This document shows, one piece after another, positions 17,602-26,412 of a stretch of DNA of 64,000 bases. Below the pieces are notes generated by a model that was given only the letters and a program-made list of their open reading frames with translations, searched no databases and was not told the DNA's origin. Numbering within the stretch: the stretch's first letter is position 1; each line of letters begins with the position of its first letter. Origin of the DNA: an archaeon (lineage in GTDB: Archaea > Thermoproteota > Nitrososphaeria > Nitrososphaerales > UBA183); contig JAKASI010000005.1 in assembly GCA_021828185.1 (NCBI GenBank), positions 1 to 64,000 on the forward strand, given 5' to 3'. Made by a program: the position numbers and the translations under genes.

Positions 17602-18373
17602 GCGAGATCACCCATGCCAGGCCCACAATGATCGCGGCGGGCAGACCGAACGCCTCCCATGGTGGAATCCCGGGGGTAAGCTGAACCCACCCGAGCAGAG
17701 CCGCCACCCCCACGACCCCCACGGTGAGTTCTGAGGTCAGCCTCCCTCCGCGGGACGATTCTATCGTGACCGAGTACGCCCCGAGAGCGAAGAAGAGCGC
17801 CGCTGCACACACAAGAAGCAGGAAGTAGACAGTGGGACTCTGGGGGGCCACCTCCTTCAGGTTTCCTATCGACAGCCTTGCGACCGTTGTAAGACCTCGG
17901 CCGCTGTCCGCGCTCATGACCCCCGTGAGGACGAGTGAAGAGATGACGAACGCCCCCGCGGCTGCCGGCACCACTCCGGCCAGGCGCGACCTCCGTCGCA
18001 TCGCCTCCGCGACCGCCAGTCCGGCGACAGGCGTGTAGAATAGGAGGGCCGCAGAAAGCCAAGCAGCCAGATATCCTCCAGCGAAGCTGGTGAATGCCGG
18101 GTCTCCTGTAAGAAAGTACATAATCGCAGCGACCGGCAGGACCAGCACGTCTCCTGACAGGACCACGACCGCTGCGCCGGTGCTTATCTGCCGGAACCGC
18201 GGGAACCCGAAGACTGCCGACCTCAGCAGTATCACCGCGCACACCACGGCTTCGAGAGGGGTCGAAGGATAGAGCCGGGGGGTATCAAGCCAGACCGCGA
18301 CGGCGCCTAGGCTGGGTATCCCCACAGCACCTCCTGCGGCGAGCGATGTAACCAGGCCGGTATCTGCCCTCAT
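17591..18373 (-). CDS. Polytopic membrane protein of the MoxR/DUF58 operon
   Basis: This 260-residue protein has about seven hydrophobic segments with short basic loops (EAMRRRSRLAG). No catalytic motif is visible and I do not recognise a family. Its start overlaps the stop of the DUF58 gene by 4 bases, and its end overlaps the next gene by 11, so it is an integral part of the operon and most likely a membrane component of the same envelope machinery. Confidence 0.6.
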   Translation of the reverse strand: MRADTGLVTSLAAGGAVGIPSLGAVAVWLDTPRLYPSTPLEAVVCAVILLRSAVFGFPRFRQISTGAAVVVLSGDVLVLPVAAIMYFLTGDPAFTSFAGGYLAAWLSAALLFYTPVAGLAVAEAMRRRSRLAGVVPAAAGAFVISSLVLTGVMSADSGRGLTTVARLSIGNLKEVAPQSPTVYFLLLVCAAALFFALGAYSVTIESSRGGRLTSELTVGVVGVAALLGWVQLTPGIPPWEAFGLPAAIIVGLAWVISRES

Positions 18374-19464
18374 CCCGAAAGCACCATGGCAAGCAGACCA
18401 GAGAGGTCTTCTGTCCCGCTGTACGCGGTCACGTACCTATCCAGGATCCGGGGCACCCCCAGCCCAACAAGCACCGTGGGCAGTCTGGAATCGGACAGCA
18501 TGGAGTCCTGCTGGCGGTCCCCCACCAACATCAGTATTCGGGGCCATCTGCCGGAGTCCTGATTGGATGTCGGTCTTCCACTCGCAGATGTCCGCATTAT
18601 CGCTTCGGCGAGCTCTTCGTCGTCCTCCGCAGCGAACGTTGTCCCGTCCGGCGCTGTAATCTCGACCCGGATTCCGGCAAGGACGAGGGCCCTCCCGATG
18701 GTTCCCAGAGCCTCGCACTGTAGGTCGACTAGGACCGGCTTCGTGTCGGCAGATATCGCCCCGTGTACGACCTCGATCGTCACTGACTCGGGGCCGCTGG
18801 CTTCTCTGACGCGGGCGAGGAGAGGCCTGTCAGGCTCCTTTGCCGCGCGGCTCCATAGGATGTCCTTGCTCTCCGAATGCCGCGTGTACTCTTCTATTCC
18901 GTAGAACTCCTGCCCCTTCCCCGCCGTCCCTGCCGGACTCTCCCCGACCACCAGGGGAGGGACTATCGCCCTCCGAACTGGCGCGACCAGGGACCGTGGA
19001 AGCGAATCGATGACTGCGTCGTCCAGGGCGATCCGCCTCGTTGAGTAGAAGAGCCCCAGCGGGTCTCCCAGCCCGAGGACGACCTCTGCCTGGGTGAACC
19101 TTCCTGCCAGGATGGGTCTGACCGCGAACTCCAGGCCTCCTGCCACTTCGGAAGCAGGCGACGTCTTCACCGGCCCTGCGACCCTGACCGCCTCGACTCT
19201 CACCGTGGCCCAGGGGTCTCGGAAGCCTGGGATCGAGAGGGCCATCTTCCCTTCTTCCCCCTTGAGCACCCTGACCGGTCCCGAGGCGACCTGGACGACA
19301 ACATACTTCGGGAGGCGGAGCCGCGCGAGGACAAGTGAAAAGAGCGAAGCGAAAGCCAGGGCAAGGGCAAGCGCTGCGAAGAGCGTCCCGCCGCTCACCA
19401 ATCCCACGACTAGGAGGAGGAGGATGGCTGCGTGGTAGTCCGCCCCCGCCCTGGTCAGCTTCAT
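18370..19464 (-). CDS. DUF58 domain protein
   Basis: This 364-residue protein has two N-terminal transmembrane helices (about residues 12-48), a beta-rich middle, and the DUF58 core near residue 190: GKGQEFYGIEEYTRHSESKDILW followed by SRAAKEPDRPLLARV. DUF58 proteins are a von Willebrand A-like family almost always encoded beside a MoxR ATPase and thought to work with it in assembly or activation of envelope or metalloenzyme complexes. The stop and start codons overlap both neighbours by 4 bases. Confidence 0.85.
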   Translation of the reverse strand: MKLTRAGADYHAAILLLLVVGLVSGGTLFAALALALAFASLFSLVLARLRLPKYVVVQVASGPVRVLKGEEGKMALSIPGFRDPWATVRVEAVRVAGPVKTSPASEVAGGLEFAVRPILAGRFTQAEVVLGLGDPLGLFYSTRRIALDDAVIDSLPRSLVAPVRRAIVPPLVVGESPAGTAGKGQEFYGIEEYTRHSESKDILWSRAAKEPDRPLLARVREASGPESVTIEVVHGAISADTKPVLVDLQCEALGTIGRALVLAGIRVEITAPDGTTFAAEDDEELAEAIMRTSASGRPTSNQDSGRWPRILMLVGDRQQDSMLSDSRLPTVLVGLGVPRILDRYVTAYSGTEDLSGLLAMVLSG

Positions 19465-20396
19465 CTGGGAGGCTCGACTCTCTGTAGGACTTCGGCGATG
19501 ACCTGAGATGGAGACGTTGCCGACCCCTTGAGGACCGCGGCCCGGCTGAGCCTGAACCTGTGCGCGAGGACCACCTCTGCCCTTGCCTTGATGTCATCCG
19601 GGGTGACGAAATCTCTCCCGTCCAGGGACGCTTTGGACTGGGAGCAGTGGAGGAGTTGCACCATGGCCCGCGGGCTCGGGCCAAGCTCCAGCCTTCCGTC
19701 TCCCCTCATCTCCTGGGCGAGGGTGGCGAGATACGAAAGCAGGTCGGGGGACACCCTCACCTTCTGGACGTCCCGGATGTAGTTCCGGAGCTCGTCGAGC
19801 CTGACGACCTGTTCCACTTCGGCGAAGTCGAGGTCTTCCAGGTTCCTCCGGAGAACCTCGGCCTCGACGTCATGGGGCTGATAGGAGAAGACGACCTTCA
19901 TCATGAACCTGTCCAACTGGCCTTCGGGAAGGGGGTAGACCCCCGAGAACTCCACGGGGTTCTCGGTCCCGAGAACAATCATAGGATATGGGAGCGACTC
20001 TGTGTGCCCTTCGACTGTGACTTGGAGTTCCTGCATGGCTTCAAGTAGAGCGCTCTGCACCTTGGGAGGGGCTCTGTTGACTTCGTCGGCGAGGAGTATG
20101 TTGGTGAACACTGGCCCCCGCTTGAACTGGAATTCGCGCTTCGCCTGATCGTAGACGAACCCTCCGACAATGTCGAGGGGGAGCATGTCAGGGGTGAACT
20201 GGACCCGCTTGAACTCTAGGCCGAGGCACTTGGCGAAGGCCCTCGCCAGCAGAGTCTTCGAGACGCCGGGGACCCCCTCGAGGAGGACGTGCCCGCGGGC
20301 AAGGAGGCATTCCAGGATGAGGCGGGTTTCGAGTTCCCTCCCGATGACGAGTTTCCTGGTCTGTTCGGCGATCCTTGCCGAGATGCTGTTCATCAT
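19461..20396 (-). CDS. MoxR-type AAA+ ATPase
   Basis: This protein of about 311 residues is a MoxR-type AAA+ ATPase, a chaperone-like remodelling enzyme. It shows Walker A (EGVPGVSKT), Walker B (LLADEVNRAPPKVQ), sensor 1 (GTENPVEFSGVYPLPEGQLDRF) and the C-terminal lid with GPSPRA. I chose the ATG at 20394-20396 because it overlaps the upstream gene's stop as ATGATGA and leads directly into the conserved N-terminus. Forms the functional pair with the following DUF58 gene. Confidence 0.93.
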   Translation of the reverse strand: MMNSISARIAEQTRKLVIGRELETRLILECLLARGHVLLEGVPGVSKTLLARAFAKCLGLEFKRVQFTPDMLPLDIVGGFVYDQAKREFQFKRGPVFTNILLADEVNRAPPKVQSALLEAMQELQVTVEGHTESLPYPMIVLGTENPVEFSGVYPLPEGQLDRFMMKVVFSYQPHDVEAEVLRRNLEDLDFAEVEQVVRLDELRNYIRDVQKVRVSPDLLSYLATLAQEMRGDGRLELGPSPRAMVQLLHCSQSKASLDGRDFVTPDDIKARAEVVLAHRFRLSRAAVLKGSATSPSQVIAEVLQRVEPPR

Positions 20397-20749
20397 CTCG
20401 CGCGCCTCAGCTCCCTCGCCAGCCTGTGAATCTCCTCGTAACCGGTGACAGGCTCCTCCTCTCCACCATACCGGTAGCACTCGTATCTCTGTACTGCCTT
20501 ATCCACGCTCGGCCAGTCAACATCGATCTCAAGCTTCCGGGCCTCCCCGATCGCCTCCTCCCAGGTGAATCCTGGTGGCACGTTCGGCACCGAGCGCCTA
20601 ATCTCTGCTCCTAGGAGCGCGAACGCCTCCTCGGCCCCGATGGTCTCGCCCAGTCCGCGTCCCTGCCCAGATCTCAGGAGTTGCAGGGCCAGCAGGGCGT
20701 AGAGCGCCACATCGATGGACACCAGCCCGTAACCAAGAGTGTCAAGCAT
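20393..20749 (-). CDS. Small membrane-anchored protein upstream of moxR
   Basis: This 118-residue protein has one N-terminal transmembrane helix (LVSIDVALYALLALQLL) and a soluble acidic C-terminal domain with FTWEEAIGEARKLEIDVDW, which looks helical. It overlaps both neighbours (8 and 4 bases). Its place suggests a small accessory subunit of the MoxR/DUF58 system. No family recognised. Confidence 0.6.
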   Translation of the reverse strand: MLDTLGYGLVSIDVALYALLALQLLRSGQGRGLGETIGAEEAFALLGAEIRRSVPNVPPGFTWEEAIGEARKLEIDVDWPSVDKAVQRYECYRYGGEEEPVTGYEEIHRLARELRRAR

Positions 20750-21545
20750 TCTCGATTGTCACCGAACTCCCCGCCTGGTAGCTTACGACCTGCAGATACG
20801 AGGAGCCACCCAGCTGCAGCAGGCTGGCGGGCTGGAGGGTCAGCCAGGTCCCCCTCGACCTGACCACCTGCGAAACAACTGTCGCGGGAACTTCGAGCCC
20901 CCAGATCACCTGCCCTCCTCCTCCGGGGGTGAACGAAAAAGGCCGGAGGAACACTTGGCCATCGAAGGTCGGAGGGGAGGGGGGCGAAGAAACCGGGCTG
21001 ACTATGACTTGCTGTCCCTGGGCATATCCGATTGTCAGCAGAGTCGGGAATTGGTACGGGGTGACCTCCACCACCACTGTGTTCCAAGGCTCGATATCTC
21101 CTCGGGAGGTGGAATCTTCAGCCACGGCAAAAGAGGCCACGTAAGCCGTCCTGTTCACCGAGACACGCATCCATGTCACCTTGTTCAAATTGACTGAGAC
21201 CTCGGCTGAGAGGGTGAACCGGTCGTCGCCTACAGAGACCCCGTACGTCCCCGGCGGAAGTGTGAACTCCACCTCCCCGGTCTCGTTCGTGGGGAGAACG
21301 AGGTGCAGTCCGTGGGGAACGAACTGGGAAACACCGACCTGCGCCCCCCTGAGAGGAGCTGGGGCGGTGCTCTCGTTCTCAAGCGTCACGCTGACAAGGA
21401 GCCGGCCTCCAGAAGAGGAAGGCGCCGCTGCCGGATTCGCCCTGCCGGTGAACCCAGATGATGGAAGCTGAAAGGCCAGGATGAAGGCGAGGGCTAGTAG
21501 GACAGCGGACAGTCCCGCTTTCGCAGTCGCATCACGGGTCTTCAT
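20742..21545 (-). CDS. Secreted beta-rich protein, first gene of the MoxR/DUF58 operon
   Basis: This protein of about 267 residues begins MKTRDATAKAG and has a signal or anchor segment (LSAVLLALAFILAFQLP), then a mostly beta-strand extracytoplasmic region with an immunoglobulin-like repeat (VSVTLENESTAPAPLRGAQV and EVEFTLPPGTYGVSV). The start at 21545 is supported by a TATA-like TTTATC on the minus strand about 32 nt upstream. It shares the PPG-Y beta-turn style with the last gene of the operon, so the two may be related surface components. Confidence 0.6.
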   Translation of the reverse strand: MKTRDATAKAGLSAVLLALAFILAFQLPSSGFTGRANPAAAPSSSGGRLLVSVTLENESTAPAPLRGAQVGVSQFVPHGLHLVLPTNETGEVEFTLPPGTYGVSVGDDRFTLSAEVSVNLNKVTWMRVSVNRTAYVASFAVAEDSTSRGDIEPWNTVVVEVTPYQFPTLLTIGYAQGQQVIVSPVSSPPSPPTFDGQVFLRPFSFTPGGGGQVIWGLEVPATVVSQVVRSRGTWLTLQPASLLQLGGSSYLQVVSYQAGSSVTIENA

Positions 21546-21574
21546 CGCGGGGTTCCAGATTCCACCCCGACCCT

Positions 21575-21580
21575 GATAAA
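21575..21580 (-). promoter_or_regulatory. TATA-like box of the MoxR/DUF58 operon
   Basis: On the minus strand CCATTTATCAGG places TTTATC about 32 nt upstream of the ATG at 21545. No other promoter is apparent between the six overlapping genes of this operon. Confidence 0.45.
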
Positions 21581-21616
21581 TGGTTTCCACACATTCTTTC
21601 ACGGGCGGAAGTCGTC

Positions 21617-22772
21617 TCAGGGGGAGCGGCGGCCCGAGACTATCGCCATCTCCGCGGCTAGCTGGAACTCCTGGTATGGCGCGTTGGTCTTAAGACCGGT
21701 CCTCTCGAATGGGGTCCTCATGACCCGCCACCCCTTCTCAAGGAGAAGCCGGCGGATCAACGGCTCCGGGACCGTGGCCGCTCTGAGGGAAGAAGATGCG
21801 CCCTCAATGCTGAAGCTCCAGGAAGGGAACTCGTTTACGCCCTCGAGCGACCGGATCAACCTCGCTGCGGGGGCACTTCCAATCCTTTCGGCAAAATCCG
21901 CGGCAGTTGCCACCACCTTGTAGTCTGCGAGCCCGTCGACCCACAGAGGGCCCGCCGTCTTCGCCTTCTTCCCGCAGCTCGGGCAGACGGGTTCTTCCTG
22001 CCTCGACGATGCAACGTGCCCGCAGTGAAGGCACCACGTAAGGTGGCCGAGACGCCGGATGGACTCGTCTGCGGCAGCAGCGCCTGGCGACGTCCGGACG
22101 TACAGGCGGAGATAGTGGCGGGTCGAGTGGGCGAAGACTGGTTCGATTCCGATGTCGAGCTTGGCCCCCTCGCGGGCCAGGGCCCCTGCGAGTATCCTGA
22201 GGCCCGTCTCGTGCCCGAAATGGCTCTTCATGGAGAGGGCCCCGTATCTTCGAAGGGAGACCCGGGGGGTACACTCCGCAGAGGACGGCGGTGTCCGTGG
22301 CAGTTATCGACACGATCCCTCCGTCGGAGGCCGAGGTCACCGCACCCTGGAGCTGGCGCGCAGGAGAGCCGAAGGGGTCAACGTCGACGTAGTCGAACTT
22401 CTCGTCGCTTCCGAACCTCGAAAGGAGGTATGAAGTGGTTTCAGAGTTTGAAAACTCGCATTTGCTCGCGACGTTGTTCAGCGCGGCGGACTGCCTCGCT
22501 GCGTCCAGAGCGGCTGGGTTGAAGTCAACCATCGTCACCCTGCCAATCCGGCCGACCTCATTGGCGATGCGCACCCCTCTTGCTCCCACCCCTGACATCG
22601 AGTCACAGTAGGTCGACCCGTCGGTGGCCGTGGTTATTGCCACGCTGACGTCGCGGTTGAGTGCCGCGGCGGGGTTGAAGAAGACAGGAGAGGTGGGAGG
22701 AGGGTCCTGGGTGAGGCTGTAGGGGGGGACCATGAGCTTCGTTGTGCCCTCCATGTGCTCGACGAACTTCAT
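21617..22772 (-). CDS. trm1: tRNA (guanine26-N2)-dimethyltransferase Trm1, frameshifted
   Basis: Two frames make one Trm1 of about 384 residues. The N-terminal frame has DSMSGVGARGVRIANEVG (SAM site), VDFNPAA and DYVDVDPFGSPA, then TATDTAVLCGVYP. The C-terminal frame continues RVSLRRYGALSMKSHFGHETG, with a zinc ribbon (CLHCGH...CPSCGKK). The switch occurs in a six-C run (plus-strand G run 22264-22269); removing one C restores YPRVSLRRYGAL. The enzyme dimethylates G26 of tRNAs. The ATG at 22772 lies 30 nt from a TATA-like GTTAAACG. A homopolymer sequencing error is more likely than loss of the gene. Confidence 0.85.
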
Positions 22773-22798
22773 TCTTGCTCCCACGGAGGGGAAGCGCT

Positions 22799-22806
22799 GT
22801 TAAACG
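22799..22806 (-). promoter_or_regulatory. TATA-like box of trm1
   Basis: CGTTTAAC on the minus strand is centred 30 nt before the trm1 ATG at 22772. It lies in the short gap between trm1 and the divergent NTPase gene and may serve both. Confidence 0.35.
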
Positions 22807-22820
22807 ATTCGAGGACTGGG

Positions 22821-23405
22821 ATGGTACCTTCATGTACTCCCTCGGAAAAGGGAATCCAGTTGATCTGGCTCGTCACCGGCCCGCCGGGGGTGGGTAAGTC
22901 GACCCTCATTTCGAAGGTCGTGCTCAGGCTCAAGAGCGCCGGGATCATAGTCGGCGGGTGCACGACCGCCGAGAAGCGGTCCGGAGGAACAAGGGTCGGG
23001 TTCGAAGTGCGCGACCTCACGTCAGGAAGGACAGGGGAGCTGGCTTCAGTGGCTTCCAAGTTCGGCCCCCGGGTCGGGAGGTACAGGGTCAACCTGACGG
23101 ACCTCGCCCGGGTGGGGGCGGCAGGAGTAGAAGCCGCGGCGTCTTCTTCCGAGCTGGTCGTCATCGACGAGGTGGGCCCAATGGAGCTGGTCAGCCCCGA
23201 GTTCAGGAGAGCAGTCCAGAAGTGCATCAGGTCAGGCAAGCCGATGCTCGCAGTCGTCCACGAGCGCCTCGAGGACGACCTGCTGCGCGAACTGAGGTCG
23301 AAGGCGGTCGTCCAGTTCACGCTCTCCTTCGACAACAGGGACGCTACGGCCGAGGAGCTCGGTGCCACCCTGCTGCAAGCCGTGGGAGGATCCAGGGCGA
23401 GATAA
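22821..23405 (+). CDS. THEP1-type nucleoside triphosphatase
   Basis: About 194 residues. Walker A is TGPPGVGKST near the N-terminus and Walker B is LVVIDEVGPMEL. The motif GGCTTAEKRSGGTRVGFEV is typical of the archaeal THEP1/human NTPCR family, P-loop enzymes that hydrolyse NTPs with broad specificity; the cellular role is not known. I list ATG 22821 as the start; TTG 22860, just before the first strand (IWLVTGPPG), is a serious alternative. The stop overlaps the rnhB ATG (TAATG). Confidence 0.83.
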   Translation: MVPSCTPSEKGIQLIWLVTGPPGVGKSTLISKVVLRLKSAGIIVGGCTTAEKRSGGTRVGFEVRDLTSGRTGELASVASKFGPRVGRYRVNLTDLARVGAAGVEAAASSSELVVIDEVGPMELVSPEFRRAVQKCIRSGKPMLAVVHERLEDDLLRELRSKAVVQFTLSFDNRDATAEELGATLLQAVGGSRAR

Positions 23406-24064
23406 TGGGCTCGGGGCTTGTTGGGGGCGCCGACGAAGCGGGAAGGGGGTGCCTCCTGGGACCGCTGGTGGTCGCGGGGGTGTCGGTGACCCCCGAAGGC
23501 GTGAAAGAGCTCAGGGAGATCGGGGTCAGAGATTCGAAGAGGCTTTCGGCGAAGCAGAGGGGGTCCCTCTATCCTCACATCCTGGACATAGCAGAACACG
23601 TCCACTGGGTCGGTATCACGCCGAGGGAGATCGACGAGGTCGTCACCGCCGGGCGGAGGCTCCGAAAGCTGAACTACCTCGAGGCCGTGTATTTCGCGAA
23701 GGTGATCGACAGGTTGGATGCTGAAAGGGTCACGGTCGACGCATCGGACGTGATCCCCCGTCGCTTCGGAGACGACATCAGGGGGAACATGTCAGGGAAG
23801 TGCAGGATAGAGGCCTTCCACAAGGCGGACAGGGACTTCCCCGTCGTCTCGGCAGCCAGCATCGTGGCAAAAGTCGAGAGGGACAGGGCCGTGGAAGCGC
23901 TCAAGGGCGCGAACGGGGACTTCGGTTCCGGATACCCTTCGGACCCGGTGACGAGGGAGTTCTTTGCCAGCCTGATGAGGAGGGGAGAGGCCTTACCTAC
24001 GTTCGTGCGCCAGAGCTGGAAGACCTGGGAGCGGATTGAACAGGCGATTCTCGATTCGTACTAG
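23405..24064 (+). CDS. rnhB: Ribonuclease HII
   Basis: This 219-residue enzyme cleaves the RNA strand of RNA-DNA hybrids and initiates removal of single ribonucleotides from DNA. The active-site residues are visible: GGADEAGRGCLLGPLVV (DE of the first motif), TVDASDVIP (Asp), and SAASIVAKVERDRAV (the downstream acidic motif). The KLNYLEAVYFAKVI helix is typical of archaeal RNase HII. It starts within the stop of the NTPase gene and overlaps the convergent flpA by 4 bases. Confidence 0.93.
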   Translation: MGSGLVGGADEAGRGCLLGPLVVAGVSVTPEGVKELREIGVRDSKRLSAKQRGSLYPHILDIAEHVHWVGITPREIDEVVTAGRRLRKLNYLEAVYFAKVIDRLDAERVTVDASDVIPRRFGDDIRGNMSGKCRIEAFHKADRDFPVVSAASIVAKVERDRAVEALKGANGDFGSGYPSDPVTREFFASLMRRGEALPTFVRQSWKTWERIEQAILDSY

Positions 24065-24714
24065 CCCTTCGCGAATATCAACGCGTGGTCCTTGTCGAAC
24101 GGGCTGAGTTCGAAGACCCTCTCGACCTTGAAGCCGGCGGCTGCAAGCTTCTCGCCCTCTTCGGCGAAGACTCGCTTTGGGTCCTTGAGGACGTCTATGC
24201 TCCTCGCCTTCACAACGAGCAGCAACGCGCCCCCCTTCTTCAGGAGCCGGGAACAGTTGAGGAGCGCGATCTCGGTCTGGTCGGGTTGGGCGATGTCGCA
24301 GTAGACGACGTCGAACTCGGTCACCGAGTACCCCGAAGGGTCCCTCGCATCGGCTACGAACGGGATAACGTTCTTCCGCACCCTCGCGACGTGCTCCACG
24401 AACTCCCTGGCGACCCGGGGGGCGAACTCGACGCCCACCACCAGCCCTCCGTCCCCGACGATGTCCGAGACATGCGAAGCGGTCGTCCCCGTCGACGCTC
24501 CCAGGTAGAGCACCTTCGACCCCGGCATCACTATGTCGTCGGGGAGGCCCCTGATCATGGCAGCCGCGAGCTTGCTCCTGAACGGGTCCCAGGTCCTGTA
24601 CTCTACCCCGTCTCTCGTCACAAGGTCTTCGTTGTAGACTCTCTTCCCTGGAGTGAGGTTCCTGGTGAGAAGCGCAGTCCTGCCATGGTTCTCCTCCCTT
24701 AGGAGGGGGTTCAT
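24061..24714 (-). CDS. flpA: Fibrillarin-like rRNA/tRNA 2'-O-methyltransferase
   Basis: This 217-residue catalytic subunit of the archaeal C/D box RNP uses SAM to methylate ribose 2'-OH at guide-RNA-selected sites. The family start (RTWDPFRSKLAAAM), the SAM loop (VLYLGASTGTTASHVSD), VDARDP-like VADARDP and DVVYCDIAQPDQ are all present, along with the catalytic Lys region LLVVKARSID. The gene starts inside the nop5 stop (ATGA), so the two partners are made from one transcript. Confidence 0.95.
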   Translation of the reverse strand: MNPLLREENHGRTALLTRNLTPGKRVYNEDLVTRDGVEYRTWDPFRSKLAAAMIRGLPDDIVMPGSKVLYLGASTGTTASHVSDIVGDGGLVVGVEFAPRVAREFVEHVARVRKNVIPFVADARDPSGYSVTEFDVVYCDIAQPDQTEIALLNCSRLLKKGGALLLVVKARSIDVLKDPKRVFAEEGEKLAAAGFKVERVFELSPFDKDHALIFAKG

Positions 24715-25622
24715 CTTCTCTTGGACTTGTCCCTGCGCTGGGGGCGGTCCTGCCTTCTGGGGCGCTCCTCGCGTGCCGGCGACCGCTTCGGAGGCTCCTT
24801 GTACCTCTCCTTGATGCTTTCGAGGCGCTTGTCGAGCCCCGCCTTGATCGAGACATCCTCGGACCCCCGGTAGTAGTCAACTCTAGCGGCGATAGCTATC
24901 TTGTTTGCCAGGGTCCTGGCGATCTTCCCCCTCTGCCACTTCGGGGCTGTGTGCACGGCCTGGTGCTGGAAGAGGATACCGTGCTTCGGGGGCTTCGCCC
25001 CCGTTCTGAGCGATCTGAACAGCGCCTTCTCGGCTCCGAGAATCTGTATGGTGCTGGCCGGGAGGACTGCCAGCCTGTCGAGCCCGCCCGCCTTCGCCAT
25101 CAGCCTCGCCCCTATGGTCGCTCCCGCGACGCCCGCCACATTGGGCGCCACCTTCTTCATCTGCGACTCGACGTAGCCATTCAATCCGTCGCGCATCGAG
25201 CCGAGCTGGACCGCCAGCGACGCGAGGGACTTCACCCGGCCGAGGTCGCCGTCGGAGATGGCCCCGCCTTTGGATCTGTCCCTGGCTTCGATGATGGCCT
25301 GTATCTTCTTGTCCGTGAACCCTCTCCCTGCAAGGGACCCCTCGGTGAAGGCGCCGCGCCCGCCGATCTCCGAGATGATCTTGCAGAGCCCTATGTTGTC
25401 CTGGATCATCTGAGTGAGCTCAGGAAAGTGGAGGCCGTACCACTCGGACGCCCTGGTGGCGGTGATGTTCAGGTACTTGTCGGTGTCATCAAGCGCCTGG
25501 ATGGCCTGCACGAGATGGAGGTCGGGCCTCGAAGAAGCCTCGCGGATCGCCTGTTCAGCCGCCGCTATGCTCTTCTGCCTCAGCTCTTCAAAGTCTTCGC
25601 CATCGGGCACTCCTGCAGCCAA
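24711..25622 (-). CDS. nop5: C/D box RNP scaffold protein Nop5 (Nop56/58)
   Basis: This 303-residue protein joins L7Ae-bound guide RNA to fibrillarin. The central coiled coil includes QLGSMRDGLNGYVESQMKKV. The NOP domain carries APNVAGVAGATIGARLMAKAG and LPASTIQILGAEKALFRSL. The C-terminus is a Lys/Arg/Pro tail. The N-terminal fibrillarin-binding domain appears shortened compared with larger archaeal homologues. It starts with TTG; a TATA-like TTTAAT lies about 33 nt upstream. Confidence 0.93.
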   Translation of the reverse strand: MAAGVPDGEDFEELRQKSIAAAEQAIREASSRPDLHLVQAIQALDDTDKYLNITATRASEWYGLHFPELTQMIQDNIGLCKIISEIGGRGAFTEGSLAGRGFTDKKIQAIIEARDRSKGGAISDGDLGRVKSLASLAVQLGSMRDGLNGYVESQMKKVAPNVAGVAGATIGARLMAKAGGLDRLAVLPASTIQILGAEKALFRSLRTGAKPPKHGILFQHQAVHTAPKWQRGKIARTLANKIAIAARVDYYRGSEDVSIKAGLDKRLESIKERYKEPPKRSPAREERPRRQDRPQRRDKSKRR

Positions 25623-25679
25623 CGGGGTTCGGGCCCGCTCGCACCCTTGGCCATTAAAGGGTTGTGAGATGAATCGCGG

Positions 25680-26024
25680 TCAGGCCTGCGCCTCTATGGC
25701 GGCCTTAAGGAGGGACCTGTGGCAGGTGCTGGGGTCCTTTTCGGTGCACAGCAGGGTGATGGTGCCCTTCTTCGACTCCTGCGCAAGGCTCCTGAGCATC
25801 GGCTCTTTCCCATGGAGGGAGCGCCTATATTCCGCCGCGAACGCGTCCCAGGAGACCTTCCCCGCCTTGTACCGCTTGATCAGGTCTCTCGGGGTGCCGA
25901 GCTCCTTCATCCAGACGTCGACCTTGTCCTTCGAGATCCCCCTGGGCCAGAGGGTCATCACGAGTATCCTCCTGCCGTCGGAGGGCTCCTTGGGAGCGTA
26001 GACTGACTTCTCGATTTTAATCAT
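25680..26024 (-). CDS. DUF488 family protein
   Basis: This 114-residue protein has the DUF488 pattern: RILVMTLWPRGISKDKVDVW near the N-terminus, then LGTPRDLIKRYKAG and a C-terminal TLLCTEKDPSTCHRSLL, where Cys and His residues cluster. The molecular function is unknown. It is a single gene facing away from the zinc-finger gene, and is not obviously linked to nop5. Confidence 0.85.
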   Translation of the reverse strand: MIKIEKSVYAPKEPSDGRRILVMTLWPRGISKDKVDVWMKELGTPRDLIKRYKAGKVSWDAFAAEYRRSLHGKEPMLRSLAQESKKGTITLLCTEKDPSTCHRSLLKAAIEAQA

Positions 26025-26136
26025 GGACGTTTGTTCTCCGCCGATTTGGTGTTGATATCAGTTACAGGAACCCCTCTCATTCGCATTGGTCCCGTAGCTC
26101 ACGAACTCTTATCATTTTTGGAGTGGCGGTCCGGTC

Positions 26137-26334
26137 TTGTTGGTTGGAGCTTCGGCGAATAGACGAATCGAAGGGCGGTTCTATTGCATCTGTTGCGGGA
26201 GGTCCTTCAGCAGAGGCCGCCAGGTCTTAGGGCATGTCGTTGGTAAGCACACGGGAAAGCCCCGGCTCCGGGAAACGACGATCCGCATGAGTCATCTCGA
26301 CGCGGCCCAGCTAGGATACCTCGCTGCCTCCTAG
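26137..26334 (+). CDS. Small C2H2 zinc-finger protein
   Basis: This 65-residue protein has one classical finger: FYCICCGRSFSRGRQVLGHV then GKH, giving Cys-x2-Cys and a His pair on the helix. The start is TTG, 26 nt after a TATA-like CTTATC (26108-26113), consistent with a leaderless transcript. Such single-finger proteins are common in archaeal mobile DNA and are usually taken to be DNA-binding. Its own target is unknown. Confidence 0.6.
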   Translation: MLVGASANRRIEGRFYCICCGRSFSRGRQVLGHVVGKHTGKPRLRETTIRMSHLDAAQLGYLAAS

Positions 26335-26412
26335 AGGGTGAGGGCGGAATTCAGATCACGAAGTCTTCACGAATCGGAAGGCGCTACAAGTTGTCCTTGC
26401 ACCAGGTGGTAT

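Noticed and set aside
26083..26100. tRNA-like stretch (tcccgtagctca) as a tRNA gene or attachment site
   Set aside because: Only a dozen bases resemble a D-arm; no anticodon arm, T-loop or acceptor stem could be paired.
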